Source: an uncultured Vibrio sp. (GTDB taxonomy: Bacteria; Pseudomonadota; Gammaproteobacteria; Enterobacterales; Vibrionaceae). Taken from it: a DNA stretch of 64,000 bases. The notes beneath the pieces were generated by a model, which worked only from the letters and a program-made list of their open reading frames with translations, had not been told where the DNA came from and made no database searches. Position 1 is the first letter of the stretch. The number at the start of each line of letters is the position of its first letter. The position numbers and the translations under genes were made by a program. This document shows, piece by piece, positions 52,349 through 61,982 of this stretch. The stretch lies in the NCBI GenBank assembly GCA_947504195.1, contig CANNGN010000015.1, forward strand, positions 16,977 through 80,976, given 5' to 3'.

Positions 52349-54025
52349 ATGAATTTAATTGAAGTTAACAATCTTAACCTTGCTTTTAAAGTCTATGGCG
52401 GCACACGTAAAGTGCTGCATAACGTTTCACTAAGTATTGCCCCCGGGGAGCGGGTCGCATTGATTGGTGAATCTGGCTCCGGAAAAAGTGTCACCAGTAA
52501 GTTTTTGATTGGTACATTGAACTCCGAACACATCGTTGTCGAGAGTGGAGAGCTTCTGGTTGAAGGCAATGATGCCCTAGCGATGCAGGCATCCGAGCGA
52601 GAAGCCTTAAAAGGCTCTGTGATGTCAATGATTCAACAAGATCCCCAAACGTCTTTTAACCCAGTGTTTCGTATCGGGAATCATTTAAGCGATATTATGA
52701 GAGCAGGCGAAAAGCGCTTGGGACAAAAGAAAACCCAGCAAGAAAGAAAGCAACATATCTTCAAGGTATTAAGAAAGGTCAAACTTCTTGAACCTGAGCG
52801 AGTCTACAACGCTTATCCGTGGCAATTGTCTGGTGGTATGCGACAGCGTGTTTTAATCGCCATGGCGTTGCTGCATCCGACTCGATTACTCATTGCTGAT
52901 GAGCCTGGTACGGCGCTCGATGTCACCACTCAAGATGAAATTATTAAGCTAATTAACCAGCTTGTTCGTGAGGAACAACTGGCACTTCTCATGATTACGC
53001 ATAATTTAGGTGTTGTCAGAAAAACGGCCGATCGAGTGTATGTCATGCAGCATGGGCGAATTGTAGAGCAGGGAAATGTTTCGGATATTTTCTCTAATCC
53101 AGCACACCCTTACACTCTTCGCTTATTTAACGCGGTACCTAAACTTTTTCAGGAGAGTGTTAACACTGACAATTTACCCGAACAACCTACATTGGTTCGA
53201 TTAGTTGAAGTTGAAAAACGTTTTATCACCAAGAAAAATTGGAGGGGTAAAGTTCAGTCGGAAGTCGTAGCGGTAAAGCCTCTCTCTCTCGATATTCGAA
53301 AAGGTGATACTTATGGAATTGCCGGAGAATCAGGATCGGGTAAAACCACCATTGCACGAATGATTATGGGGCTGATTGATGCCACCAGTGGTCGCATCAT
53401 GATTGAGGAACAGCCACTTGAGATCTGGCGCAATGATAAACAAAACTGTCACAGTATTCAGATAGTGCATCAGAATCCGGCGGCATCGCTTAATCCACGT
53501 CGTACAGTTGCTCAAACACTTGAAGTCCCACTCAAATATATTGCCCGAACAGTGGATCGAGAACGCGAGATTAATCGCCTCTTGCAGCTTGTCGAGCTTC
53601 CTGCCGAATACGCCCAAATGTATCCCTCTAGTCTATCTGGAGGACAAAAGCAGAGGGTGGCGATTGCTCGAGCATTAGCGGCCAATCCCAAGATTTTAGT
53701 GCTCGATGAACCGACATCGGCTCTGGATGTGTCTGTGCAAAAAAACGTAATAGAACTATTGGAAAAACTCCAGGCTGAGCTGGGACTTACCTACATTTTT
53801 ATTTCTCATGATCTCAGTCTGATGAGAAATTTCTGTAACCGAGTCGCCATTATGTTTCGTGGCGAGTTTATCGAAGCCGGCACGGCGGATGATATTTTTA
53901 AACAGCCCACACACCTTTACACCAAGGCATTGATACGAGCAATACCTGTCATCAGCGATGAAGAAGAGCAACACAAACCCGCAATTAGTGATGAAGATGC
54001 GTTAAGTGTCCTTCAACAGGTATAA
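52349..54025 (+). CDS. Fused double ABC ATPase, DppD-DppF type
   Basis: 558 residues from the ATG at 52349, just past the permease stop, with GAGGTG 8 bases before. Two complete ABC modules are fused. First: Walker A GESGSGKS near 39, signature LSGGMRQRV, Walker B LLIADEPGTALD. Second: GESGSGKT near 329, LSGGQKQRV, LVLDEPTSALD. Each carries the oligopeptide C-terminal extension (HPYTLRLFNAVP, HLYTKALIRAIP). The single polypeptide replaces separate DppD and DppF subunits, as in GsiA. It energises the two permeases. Confidence 0.92.
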   Translation: MNLIEVNNLNLAFKVYGGTRKVLHNVSLSIAPGERVALIGESGSGKSVTSKFLIGTLNSEHIVVESGELLVEGNDALAMQASEREALKGSVMSMIQQDPQTSFNPVFRIGNHLSDIMRAGEKRLGQKKTQQERKQHIFKVLRKVKLLEPERVYNAYPWQLSGGMRQRVLIAMALLHPTRLLIADEPGTALDVTTQDEIIKLINQLVREEQLALLMITHNLGVVRKTADRVYVMQHGRIVEQGNVSDIFSNPAHPYTLRLFNAVPKLFQESVNTDNLPEQPTLVRLVEVEKRFITKKNWRGKVQSEVVAVKPLSLDIRKGDTYGIAGESGSGKTTIARMIMGLIDATSGRIMIEEQPLEIWRNDKQNCHSIQIVHQNPAASLNPRRTVAQTLEVPLKYIARTVDREREINRLLQLVELPAEYAQMYPSSLSGGQKQRVAIARALAANPKILVLDEPTSALDVSVQKNVIELLEKLQAELGLTYIFISHDLSLMRNFCNRVAIMFRGEFIEAGTADDIFKQPTHLYTKALIRAIPVISDEEEQHKPAISDEDALSVLQQV

Positions 54026-54036
54026 ATTAAGGAGAA

Positions 54037-55605
54037 ATGATGACAACCAATTACAGGATAGGGGTTGACGTTGGTGGTACAAATACCGACGCGGTGCTCA
54101 TGGAGCGCGATCAGGTCGTTGCCACAACAAAGCAACCTACATCTGAAGATGTTACAACCGGAATAGAAAATGCCTTAAGAGCAGTTCTTGATACTTCAGG
54201 TGTACCACACACTGATATTCAAGGCGTGATGATTGGTACCACACATTTTACTAATGCTGTTGTCGAGCGCAGGCATCTCACGCAAACAGCTGTTATTCGT
54301 ATTTGTTTGCCAGCAACGCTTAGTGTTCCGCCCTTTTCGGACTGGCCAGCTGATATTCGCGAGATAATTGATGCTGGTAGTTATTTGGTAAATGGAGGTT
54401 ATGAGTTTGATGGGCGAGAGATTAATCCGCTTGATGAAAATTACATCAAAGAGATAGCACTCGATCTACAAAGAAAATCGATTAAATCAGCGGTAATCAA
54501 TAGTGTTTTCAGCCCGGTCAATGATGATGTCGAAAAACGTGCGGCTGAACTGTTAACTCATTATTACCCAGAATGTCGAGTGGTACTGGCAAGCGAAGTC
54601 GGGCGAATTGGATTGTTGGAGCGAGAAAACGCAGCCATTCTTAATGCCAGTTTATTATCTCTGAGCGAAAAAACGGTGACTGCATTTTCCTCGGCTCTTA
54701 AATCTTGTGGTCTTAACTGTCCGTTTTTTATCACACAAAATGACGGCACGCTGATGAATGCCGAATTTGTTAAACAGTTTCCAGTGCTTACTTTTGCTAG
54801 TGGACCGACTAACTCAATGCGTGGTGCGGTGTTCTTATCTGGAGAACAAGATGCCATTGTGGTTGATATTGGTGGCACCACTACCGATGTCGGTCTAGTA
54901 CAGAACTCTTTTCCTCGTCAAGCGTCGATGAGTGTTGATGTCGGTGGCATCCGAACCAATTTCAGAATGCCAGATATGGTTTCAGTGGGCTTAGGGGGCG
55001 GTAGTTGCGTTGAATTTACCCAAAATCTTTCTGGAACAATAGCGAAAGTAGGACCGAAAAGTGTCGGCTATCGGATTGCTGAAGAAGCTCTGGTTTTTGG
55101 AGGTACACAAATCACTGCTACTGATATTGCTGTATGTGCTGGACGGGCAGAGGTTGGAAACGCGGCTTTGGTTGATTCAATAGCCTCTTCATTGATCGCT
55201 TCTGCCTTAAAAGAGATTGACCAAACCATATTAGAAACCGTTGAAAAAAATCGGCTTTCTTCAGCCCAAATCCCCGTGATTGTCGTGGGCGGTGGTTCCA
55301 TACTCACACCGAATCAAATTGGTTCCCTAAAGGTTATTAAACCAAACCACTATGCTGTCGCCAACGCTGTCGGAGCCGCTATTGCACAAGTGAGTGGTGA
55401 GGTTGACAAAATATACAGCTTGTCTGATATCAGTCGCAGCGACGCCATTGCCGATGCCATATCTATTGCAACAGATAAAGCAGTGCAAGCAGGAGCTTTG
55501 GTCTCATCGATTACGGTCGTTGATCAGGAAGATGTGCCCCTCGCTTACCTGCCAGGAAATGCAACACGTATACACATAAAAGTCGTTGGCGATCTGGAGT
55601 TTTAA
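54037..55605 (+). CDS. Hydantoinase/oxoprolinase family protein (HyuA type)
   Basis: 522 residues of the ASKHA-fold HyuA family, shorter than the roughly 690 residues of classical N-methylhydantoinase A. Phosphate loop YRIGVDVGGTNTDAVLME near 6-23, then MIGTTHFTNAVVERRHL, SGPTNSMRGAVFL and VVDIGGTTTDVGLV, the second phosphate loop. Relatives hydrolyse hydantoins or 5-oxoproline with ATP. The usual partner HyuB is absent; a DUF917 gene follows by one base instead. AAGGAGA precedes the ATG. The substrate is probably the imported solute. Confidence 0.88.
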   Translation: MMTTNYRIGVDVGGTNTDAVLMERDQVVATTKQPTSEDVTTGIENALRAVLDTSGVPHTDIQGVMIGTTHFTNAVVERRHLTQTAVIRICLPATLSVPPFSDWPADIREIIDAGSYLVNGGYEFDGREINPLDENYIKEIALDLQRKSIKSAVINSVFSPVNDDVEKRAAELLTHYYPECRVVLASEVGRIGLLERENAAILNASLLSLSEKTVTAFSSALKSCGLNCPFFITQNDGTLMNAEFVKQFPVLTFASGPTNSMRGAVFLSGEQDAIVVDIGGTTTDVGLVQNSFPRQASMSVDVGGIRTNFRMPDMVSVGLGGGSCVEFTQNLSGTIAKVGPKSVGYRIAEEALVFGGTQITATDIAVCAGRAEVGNAALVDSIASSLIASALKEIDQTILETVEKNRLSSAQIPVIVVGGGSILTPNQIGSLKVIKPNHYAVANAVGAAIAQVSGEVDKIYSLSDISRSDAIADAISIATDKAVQAGALVSSITVVDQEDVPLAYLPGNATRIHIKVVGDLEF

Positions 55606-55606
55606 C

Positions 55607-56686
55607 ATGATTGAATTAACAAGAGGTGATATTGAAGCGATAGAAATTGGTGCTGCAATACTCGGTACAGGTGGGGGAGGTAATCCCTATTACGGTAAGC
55701 TGCACACGCTGGCAGAAATGGAAAAAGGTGGCAGAGTTCAGTTGATCGGATTGAATGAACTGGATGATGAAGCTTTGGTTGTCTCTGTGGGCAACATTGG
55801 AGCTCCAGCGGTTTCCATGGAAAAGATCTGTGAGGGAAATGAAATTGTTCGAGCTATTTATGCTCTTGAAGAAAATTTAGGTAAAAAAATTGACGCCATT
55901 ATTCCCGTTGAAATCGGTGGTGCCAACGGTATACGTCCTGCCGCTATCGCTGCAATTATGGGGCTACCGTTAGTTGATGGCGATGGTATGGGACGTGCTT
56001 TTCCTGAAATGCAGATGACCAGTTTTAGTATTTACGGACATTGCAGTGCGCCCTCCGCAATGTCTGATGCTCACGGTAATACCGTTATCTTTGAGAACCT
56101 GAAAGATGAGTTTTGGCTTGAAAGGTTAGCGCGTGCTTGTGTGGTTCAGATGGGTGCTTCTGCTGGTATGGTTGAAGCCCCAATGAAAGGCAGTTTTGTC
56201 AAACAATTCGCGATTCCAAGTACCGTTACTCAAGCTAAAAACCTTGGTTTAGCGGTAATAAACGCCCACAAAGAAAAATTGAACCCGATTGAAGAAATCT
56301 GTCGTCAGGAAAATGGGCAGGTTCTTTTTGAAGGAAAAATCATCGATTTGGAACGAAAAATGTCTGCAGGATTTACACGCGGAACATTACAAGTTGAAGG
56401 AAGTGGTCGTTATATCGAACAAACGGCCAGCGTGGATATCCAAAATGAGAATCTGATTCTCAAAATTGATCAAGCAGTTGCATGTAGTGTGCCCGATCTC
56501 ATCATCATTCTTGATATAGAAACAGGACACGCCATTACTACTGAGGTGTTGCGCTATGGTCAGAAAATCGCTGTGCTCGCAATTCCTTGTCATCCACTTC
56601 TTCGGTCAGAACGCGCACTGAAAATTATTGGCCCGGCAGCCTTTGGCTATCAGGACATTGACTACGTACCATTCAATCAAGACTAA
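55607..56686 (+). CDS. DUF917 family protein (S-methyl-thiohydantoin desulfurase-like domain)
   Basis: 359 residues from the ATG at 55607, with GGAG 8 bases upstream and within the end of the HyuA gene. The N-terminal GAAILGTGGGGNPYYGKLH loop and VEIGGANGIRPAAIAA with LVDGDGMGRAFPEMQM are hallmarks of DUF917. Family members are found beside HyuA-type genes and are poorly characterised; the name of the domain refers to a thiohydantoin activity in one lineage. Here the pairing suggests the two proteins act on one substrate. Confidence 0.85.
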   Translation: MIELTRGDIEAIEIGAAILGTGGGGNPYYGKLHTLAEMEKGGRVQLIGLNELDDEALVVSVGNIGAPAVSMEKICEGNEIVRAIYALEENLGKKIDAIIPVEIGGANGIRPAAIAAIMGLPLVDGDGMGRAFPEMQMTSFSIYGHCSAPSAMSDAHGNTVIFENLKDEFWLERLARACVVQMGASAGMVEAPMKGSFVKQFAIPSTVTQAKNLGLAVINAHKEKLNPIEEICRQENGQVLFEGKIIDLERKMSAGFTRGTLQVEGSGRYIEQTASVDIQNENLILKIDQAVACSVPDLIIILDIETGHAITTEVLRYGQKIAVLAIPCHPLLRSERALKIIGPAAFGYQDIDYVPFNQD

Positions 56687-56699
56687 AAGGATTTATGTT

Positions 56700-58274
56700 A
56701 TGAAATTAAAAGCAATTGCTGCGCTTACTTCAGCGCTACTTTCCACAGCACCCGCATTGGCGGAAAGCTATGATGACTTGACGGCGACTATGAATGTCAT
56801 TCAAGTCGTAGGGAGTATTGATCCTGCGAAGGTTACGGATTACACGGAATATTTAATGGCGGTCAACCTGTATGATGGACTTACCACTGCCGATACGAAA
56901 GGGAACATTGTCCCAAGTTTGGCCAAAAGTTGGGATATTACACCTGATGGAAAAACGTTCACATTTTATCTTGCCGATGATGCTAAGTTTCAAGATGGCT
57001 CGATAGTTAACGCAAAAGACGTCGTGTATTCGGTTAAGCGCTTGCTATCAATTAATGAAGGACCAGCGGGTTTTTTCCAGTCTGATTTGGACGCAGACGG
57101 CGTACGTGCTATCGATGATAAAACCGTTGTATTTAACTTAAAACAACCGTCATCCGCGTTTCTTGCAATGACACCACTTTTGTTCGTTATTAACTCGGAT
57201 ATAGCGATGGAGCAAGGTGAAAGTGATGACTGGGCACAAGAGTTCATTGCCTCTAATCCTGTTGGTTCTGGGCCATATGTATTGGACGACTGGCAGCGTG
57301 GTAGTCGCATTATGATGACACGTAACCGTGACTACTTTAAAGGTTTTAAGCCAAACCCTATTGAAACTGTTCGAATTCTGGTCACCAAAGATGAATCAAC
57401 GGTTAAGGCACTGGCAAACAAAGGTGAGCTCGATATCAGCAGTATCTATCAAGCCAATGAAACATTGACAGCGCTCGGTAAGTTGGACAATTATCGAATT
57501 CAAAACCTTGGTACGGCGACAGGGTATTACATTAAGTATAATAACCAACTTCCACCAACGGATGACGTGAATATCCGCAAAGCGATCTCTTTGGCGATCG
57601 ATTATGATTTGATTAATGAAGAGTTGCATCCTGGCGAATCAATGGCTGGCCCACTTGCATCGTTGTTTAAAGATGCATTCTTAGATACCTTGGAACCGCC
57701 AAAGTTAGATCTAGAAAAAGCCGCTGAATACGTTAAGAAATCCAAATATGCAGGAAAACCGATTCCACTGACACTTGGTTATGTAGCCGGTCCTGCTTAC
57801 GAAGAAGAAATTGCATTAATGATGCAGGCAAACTTGCAAGCAATCGGCTTTAAACCAACACTACAAGCTGATCCGTGGAGCCGAGTAACGGAGATTGCTG
57901 CGAAACCAGAAACCACACCACACGTAAACCAAATTTTCTTTGGGCCGACGTATTCGTCTCCTCAATCCGTATTCTTCAATCAGTACTCTTCAAAATCAGC
58001 AGGATCATGGGCTTCAATGTCATGGTTAAATGATCAACAAGTCGATGACATGATCGATGCTGCGGGTACCGAATTGGATGCGACGAAGCGTAATGAGATC
58101 TATAAGTCGCTGCAACAATATATTGTCGATAATCAAGTTGATTCATTCTTACAAACCACTCGTTATCGGATGGCGGTAAATACGTGTCTGAGTGATTTGA
58201 AATTTATTCCAATCCAGAGCTTCTTTTATGATTTCTCTAACTTAAATTGGACATGTCGACCAGCAGGCCGTTAA
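56700..58274 (+). CDS. ABC transporter substrate-binding protein, family 5
   Basis: 524 residues from the ATG at 56700 (AAAGGA upstream). Signal peptide of about 20 residues ending APALA, mature ESYDDLTATMNVIQ. Family 5 motifs include AVNLYDGLTTADTKGNIVPS, LAKSWDITPDGKTFTFYL and AKDVVYSVKRL, as in DppA/OppA. There is no lipobox, so the protein is free in the periplasm. Last gene of the operon. A strong hairpin follows. Ligand unknown; operon context points to hydantoin- or oxoproline-like compounds or small peptides. Confidence 0.92.
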   Translation: MKLKAIAALTSALLSTAPALAESYDDLTATMNVIQVVGSIDPAKVTDYTEYLMAVNLYDGLTTADTKGNIVPSLAKSWDITPDGKTFTFYLADDAKFQDGSIVNAKDVVYSVKRLLSINEGPAGFFQSDLDADGVRAIDDKTVVFNLKQPSSAFLAMTPLLFVINSDIAMEQGESDDWAQEFIASNPVGSGPYVLDDWQRGSRIMMTRNRDYFKGFKPNPIETVRILVTKDESTVKALANKGELDISSIYQANETLTALGKLDNYRIQNLGTATGYYIKYNNQLPPTDDVNIRKAISLAIDYDLINEELHPGESMAGPLASLFKDAFLDTLEPPKLDLEKAAEYVKKSKYAGKPIPLTLGYVAGPAYEEEIALMMQANLQAIGFKPTLQADPWSRVTEIAAKPETTPHVNQIFFGPTYSSPQSVFFNQYSSKSAGSWASMSWLNDQQVDDMIDAAGTELDATKRNEIYKSLQQYIVDNQVDSFLQTTRYRMAVNTCLSDLKFIPIQSFFYDFSNLNWTCRPAGR

Positions 58275-58279
58275 TGCCA

Positions 58280-58312
58280 TTCTGCCATAGTGGGGATTCC
58301 CACTATGGCAGA
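58280..58312. terminator. Strong hairpin after the transporter operon
   Basis: TTCTGCCATAGTGGG and CCCACTATGGCAGAA form a 15-bp perfect stem with a GATT loop. No T tract, but the position between convergent transcription units suits a terminator or mRNA-stabilising element. Confidence 0.7.
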
Positions 58313-58395
58313 AATGAATACGTATTTTGTCCTTAAGAATAGTTATCCAATCTGAAGCATCTCCATATTTCGATGCATCACTTGGTTTGTGAAAC

Positions 58396-60756
58396 TTAGC
58401 GGATCCAGCCTTTCTGGTTCGCCAATTGAACTAGCGATTGGCGACTTTCTAAATCAAATCTTTTAAATAAGTTCTTTAAATGAAACTTAACAGTATTTTC
58501 TGATAGCCCAGTGTATTGAGCAATCTGCTTATTGGAGAGTCCCTCGCCAAGCCTCTGCACAATCAATAACTGCTTTGTCGTTAACTCGTCGGTATTGGTA
58601 CTTCTTGGGCTTTGTTGGCTCTTTTCTGTCCAGATTAAAAGTGTGCGTTCGTAATGAGTATGACGAATACGGTTTTTTGCGCTGCTCTTGACCTTTTTCA
58701 CTGCCTGATTTAACCACTCCATTTCAAAGAGTAGTGGGAGCCAAAGATCTAATTCGTTAGCTCGCTGAAACAGTGACAATAATCGGGGAGCTAAGAGCGT
58801 ATATTCTTGATTAAACCAGAGCAGTTTAAGGTCTTGAAGCGCATAACAGACATCTGTCCATGGAGTATCTTTATATTGAACAGGAAGGAAGGTTTGGTGT
58901 TTTCGACTTCTATGAATACATATGAGTCCGACCTCATTGCGCCGAGACACCCAACGATAGAGATCGAGAACCGATCCCGTTATGTTCCCATCTTTGGCTT
59001 CTATTGATGTAAGTTTATGCTCAGCTTCCACCCAACGTTGTTGTTGCTGCAGAATCAAAACCGCCAATAGATTAAAATAAATATTGCCTTGTTCATCAGA
59101 GAAGTAAATTCGATACTCATAATGCAGTTGATCGAGTAGCGATGTTGCTTGTTCTGTTTCGTTGGCAATAAGGTGACAACTAATACCATAAAAATGAAAC
59201 TGAGTAAGGAACTCAGGCCACACCTCGGAATGCTTTCTTAAAATCCCGACTTTGTCCCACAGCTTGTAGGCCAATTTAATATCTCCTTTAAGTAAAGCCA
59301 GCATTCCATCAATAAGATCAATGAAATTCCGTTCAAAACTTAAAGACTGGTAGTAACCAATTCTTGTAATGTTCTTTTTAGCTTTTAAGACATGTTGTTC
59401 AGCAATCTCGGTGAATCCCATTCTCAAATTGATGCGAGCCAGATTAAAATGACTGTAAAACTTGAGATAAGGCACGTTGCATTTGGTCGCAAGATCCAGT
59501 TCTTTTTGTTGATACACAGCCGCTTGAAACCAGTTTCCCAGATTGCTGTAGTTGATTGAAACCATTCCATAGTAGATCATCATTGCATCGGGATCAGGTG
59601 CGAGTATGAATTCCAATTTCAGGAGCTTGTTTACTCTTATTTCGTGAGGATCCGAAGTAAAGTAGGCTTCATATTTCCCTTGAATAAGCGTCGCTACCGC
59701 TTGGTCTTGTTTATTTCGCGTATATCTTTGATCGGAAAGGTTTAGCCTTTCAATGAATTCTCTTGCTTCTAAAAGTCGTTGATTTTTAAGAAAGTAAATA
59801 GTTTTTGCTAAGCTAAGGTGAAGGTTGCTTTCGATAATTTCCTCAGGGAAGCAATCCAGAAGCTGCTCTAGCTCTCCAAAGCTATGACGATAGCCATACA
59901 TTCCGGCACCACTTTTTTTAAACCACTTAATCGCAAGATCTAGATTATTGGTTTCAATCGCCGTTTTAATCGCAATTAAATGATTATTCATATAAAAATG
60001 GTTTTTTGCCACAAGTCGCATTGTTTCCTGATAAACCCGAGGATCGGCTTTTGCGATATCGATTAGGGTCTGCTTTAAATACGGAATGCCCAAAACGAAT
60101 TGGCTGTTTTTTTCCAGAATTATTAGGGGAGCCAGCACTTCGATATGGGTCTTTTCAACGTTGACCTGCGCTAAGGGAATAGCCGAACAAAAAGCTAATG
60201 CTATAAGGAGTCGCTGCTCATGATAGGGAAGCGTAGGGAGGATCCTTGCTTTGACATATTCTTGTAGTGACTCTTTGTATCTTTCGCTACCCAGTTCAGC
60301 CCAATTGGATACTAATACTGGCCAACCTTTAGTGTGTAAATAAATGGTAGAAGATTCGCTCGGGTATAGTGTCGAGATTTCTTGCTCGGAAAACATTAAT
60401 TCAGACTGGTCAATGATCGCGAGTTTTCCGTACAACAACGCTTGGGATAATATTTTATTGTTGCCCACCCAACTGGCGCTAATAAATAAGGTTTGTTCTC
60501 TGATTTCTAATTCTTCACAGAGCTGTAAAACTTGATCCAAGTGTTGATAGAACCCTCGTCCAACAGGATCCCAAATTAGGTGCGCATTATCACCATGTTC
60601 ACCAGGGCTAGGTAAAACTTTACTCACATCACAGCCCAGATATTTGGCTAATTGACGTAATACTACCGATTTTCCACTGCCCGGTAATCCATTGAGAATC
60701 ACTATTGGAGCGTTAAGAGAAGTAAGTGTATGAAGTAAGGGAAGTCTCTCGATCAT
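58396..60756 (-). CDS. MalT-like LuxR family regulator (large ATP-binding)
   Basis: 786 residues. The N-terminal STAND-type ATPase begins with P-loop LNGLPGSGKSVVL near 21-33. A long helical TPR-like sensor region follows (about 240-690), and a LuxR-type helix-turn-helix closes the protein (LTTKQLLIVQRLGEGLSNKQ, IAQYTGLSENTVKFHLKNLF). Such proteins oligomerise on ligand binding with ATP and activate nearby operons. It is convergent with the transporter-HyuA-DUF917 operon and is the only regulator in this block, so it is the likely controller. Confidence 0.86.
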   Translation of the reverse strand: MIERLPLLHTLTSLNAPIVILNGLPGSGKSVVLRQLAKYLGCDVSKVLPSPGEHGDNAHLIWDPVGRGFYQHLDQVLQLCEELEIREQTLFISASWVGNNKILSQALLYGKLAIIDQSELMFSEQEISTLYPSESSTIYLHTKGWPVLVSNWAELGSERYKESLQEYVKARILPTLPYHEQRLLIALAFCSAIPLAQVNVEKTHIEVLAPLIILEKNSQFVLGIPYLKQTLIDIAKADPRVYQETMRLVAKNHFYMNNHLIAIKTAIETNNLDLAIKWFKKSGAGMYGYRHSFGELEQLLDCFPEEIIESNLHLSLAKTIYFLKNQRLLEAREFIERLNLSDQRYTRNKQDQAVATLIQGKYEAYFTSDPHEIRVNKLLKLEFILAPDPDAMMIYYGMVSINYSNLGNWFQAAVYQQKELDLATKCNVPYLKFYSHFNLARINLRMGFTEIAEQHVLKAKKNITRIGYYQSLSFERNFIDLIDGMLALLKGDIKLAYKLWDKVGILRKHSEVWPEFLTQFHFYGISCHLIANETEQATSLLDQLHYEYRIYFSDEQGNIYFNLLAVLILQQQQRWVEAEHKLTSIEAKDGNITGSVLDLYRWVSRRNEVGLICIHRSRKHQTFLPVQYKDTPWTDVCYALQDLKLLWFNQEYTLLAPRLLSLFQRANELDLWLPLLFEMEWLNQAVKKVKSSAKNRIRHTHYERTLLIWTEKSQQSPRSTNTDELTTKQLLIVQRLGEGLSNKQIAQYTGLSENTVKFHLKNLFKRFDLESRQSLVQLANQKGWIR

Positions 60757-60901
60757 GGGCCAAGCGCGAGGTTATGTACGATACTCACTAAGTTATCATA
60801 AATTACAGGCCATTAACTGAAATTGATTGTTGCGGTCACGCGACGCTAGTTTTTGCATATGTGCTGGCTAACGAATTTGGGCTTGAGTAAGACGCTGAGC
60901 T

Positions 60902-61895
60902 TTAAAAATCCGTTATCGTTTTGTTGTTAGAGACCATTAAGTCTAACGAGCTGTGTGTTCCAGCGAAGTGCTGCCCTAAAACATGGGGATAGATTTGCGT
61001 TGTAGACACATCGCTATGGCCTAACAACTCTTGCACAGTGCGGATGTCCTGACCTGATTTTAATAGTTCAGTGGCGAAACTGTGACGAAAGGTATGACAA
61101 GTAATTCTCTTATCTTGTAGGCCACAGTTGAACACAGCTTTTTTCAATGCTTTACGTGGTGCTGAGTCGTGAAGATGATGGCGGCATAATTGCTTCGCTA
61201 CAGGATGAGGGCTGATGGCTGATGGATTGTGATGGAAATAAAAACATCCATGCACTTTGACGATAGGCGTTCGGATATTTTCGATGAAGAGCAAAAGGAA
61301 GTGAAGGGCCAATACCTTGTTTATTGTCGGAGATTTGAATTCGCGTGGCGCACTCAATAGTGTGTTGAATGGGATCAATCAAAGATGGACTAAGCAACGT
61401 CGTTCGATCTTTGTTTCCTTTGCCGTTATTAACAACTATGCATTTGTGATTAAAGTCGATGTCTTGTACACGCAACCGTAAACATTCATTAATACGAAGG
61501 CCTGATCCGTAGAGCAAAGAAAAAATGAGCTTGTATTGCCCGCTTAGTTGATTAAGTAGCAATTGAACTTCTTGCGATGATAATACTATGGGTATCTTTT
61601 TATGTTTTTTGGCGTGTGAAAAACCAAGTTCACCAAACGGAAGGTTTAGATGTTTATTGTATAAATACGCTAAGGCGTTTAGTGCAACTTTCTGAGTATT
61701 AACCGCGACATACCGTTCATTTGCTAAGAAGGATAAAAATTCAGTCACTTCTTTCTTTCCCATTTCGGTGGGATGGCGAAGTTTATGGTGTCTTATATAA
61801 AATTTGATCCAATAGAGGTAGGCCTTCTCGGTTTTAAGGCTGTAACCTCTTAGACGAATACCTTGCCTGAGTTCTTCTATAAATTTGCTTGCCAT
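60902..61895 (-). pseudogene. intI: Integron integrase, frameshifted
   Basis: Tyrosine recombinase that moves cassettes by attI x attC recombination. The frame from 61895 runs well (MASKFIEELRQGIRLRGYSL, GSGLRINECLRLRVQDIDF with the first catalytic Arg, the IntI-specific region LPFALHRKYPNAYRQSAW) to FPSQSIS near 61220, then leaves frame. The rest (VAKQLCRHHLHDSAPRKAL, CHTFRHSFATELL with the H-x-x-R pair, GHSDVSTTQIY with the nucleophile Tyr) is in another frame down to TAA at 60902. One extra base in the run at 61209-61211 would explain it. Without it the protein would be about 330 residues, near the norm. Either a natural mutation or a sequence error. Confidence 0.88.
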
Positions 61896-61910
61896 ATGAA
61901 TCGCTCAATA

Positions 61911-61926
61911 ATGTGTTTTTATACAG
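61911..61926 (-). promoter_or_regulatory. LexA-like SOS box upstream of intI
   Basis: ATGTGTTTTTATACAG (plus strand) matches the LexA operator CTGT-N8-ACAG at all but the first base and lies 16 bases upstream of the intI start codon. Integron integrases of vibrios are known to be under LexA control. Confidence 0.55.
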
Positions 61927-61982
61927 CTTATTGGAAGGCGAGGTGGAATTTGAATGAATAAAGTGTGTTTTTGTCGTTGAAG

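Noticed and set aside
60902..61378. Separate 158-residue integrase gene
   Set aside because: Its N-terminal residues do not belong to the family; the part from about 61220 down is the out-of-frame end of intI.
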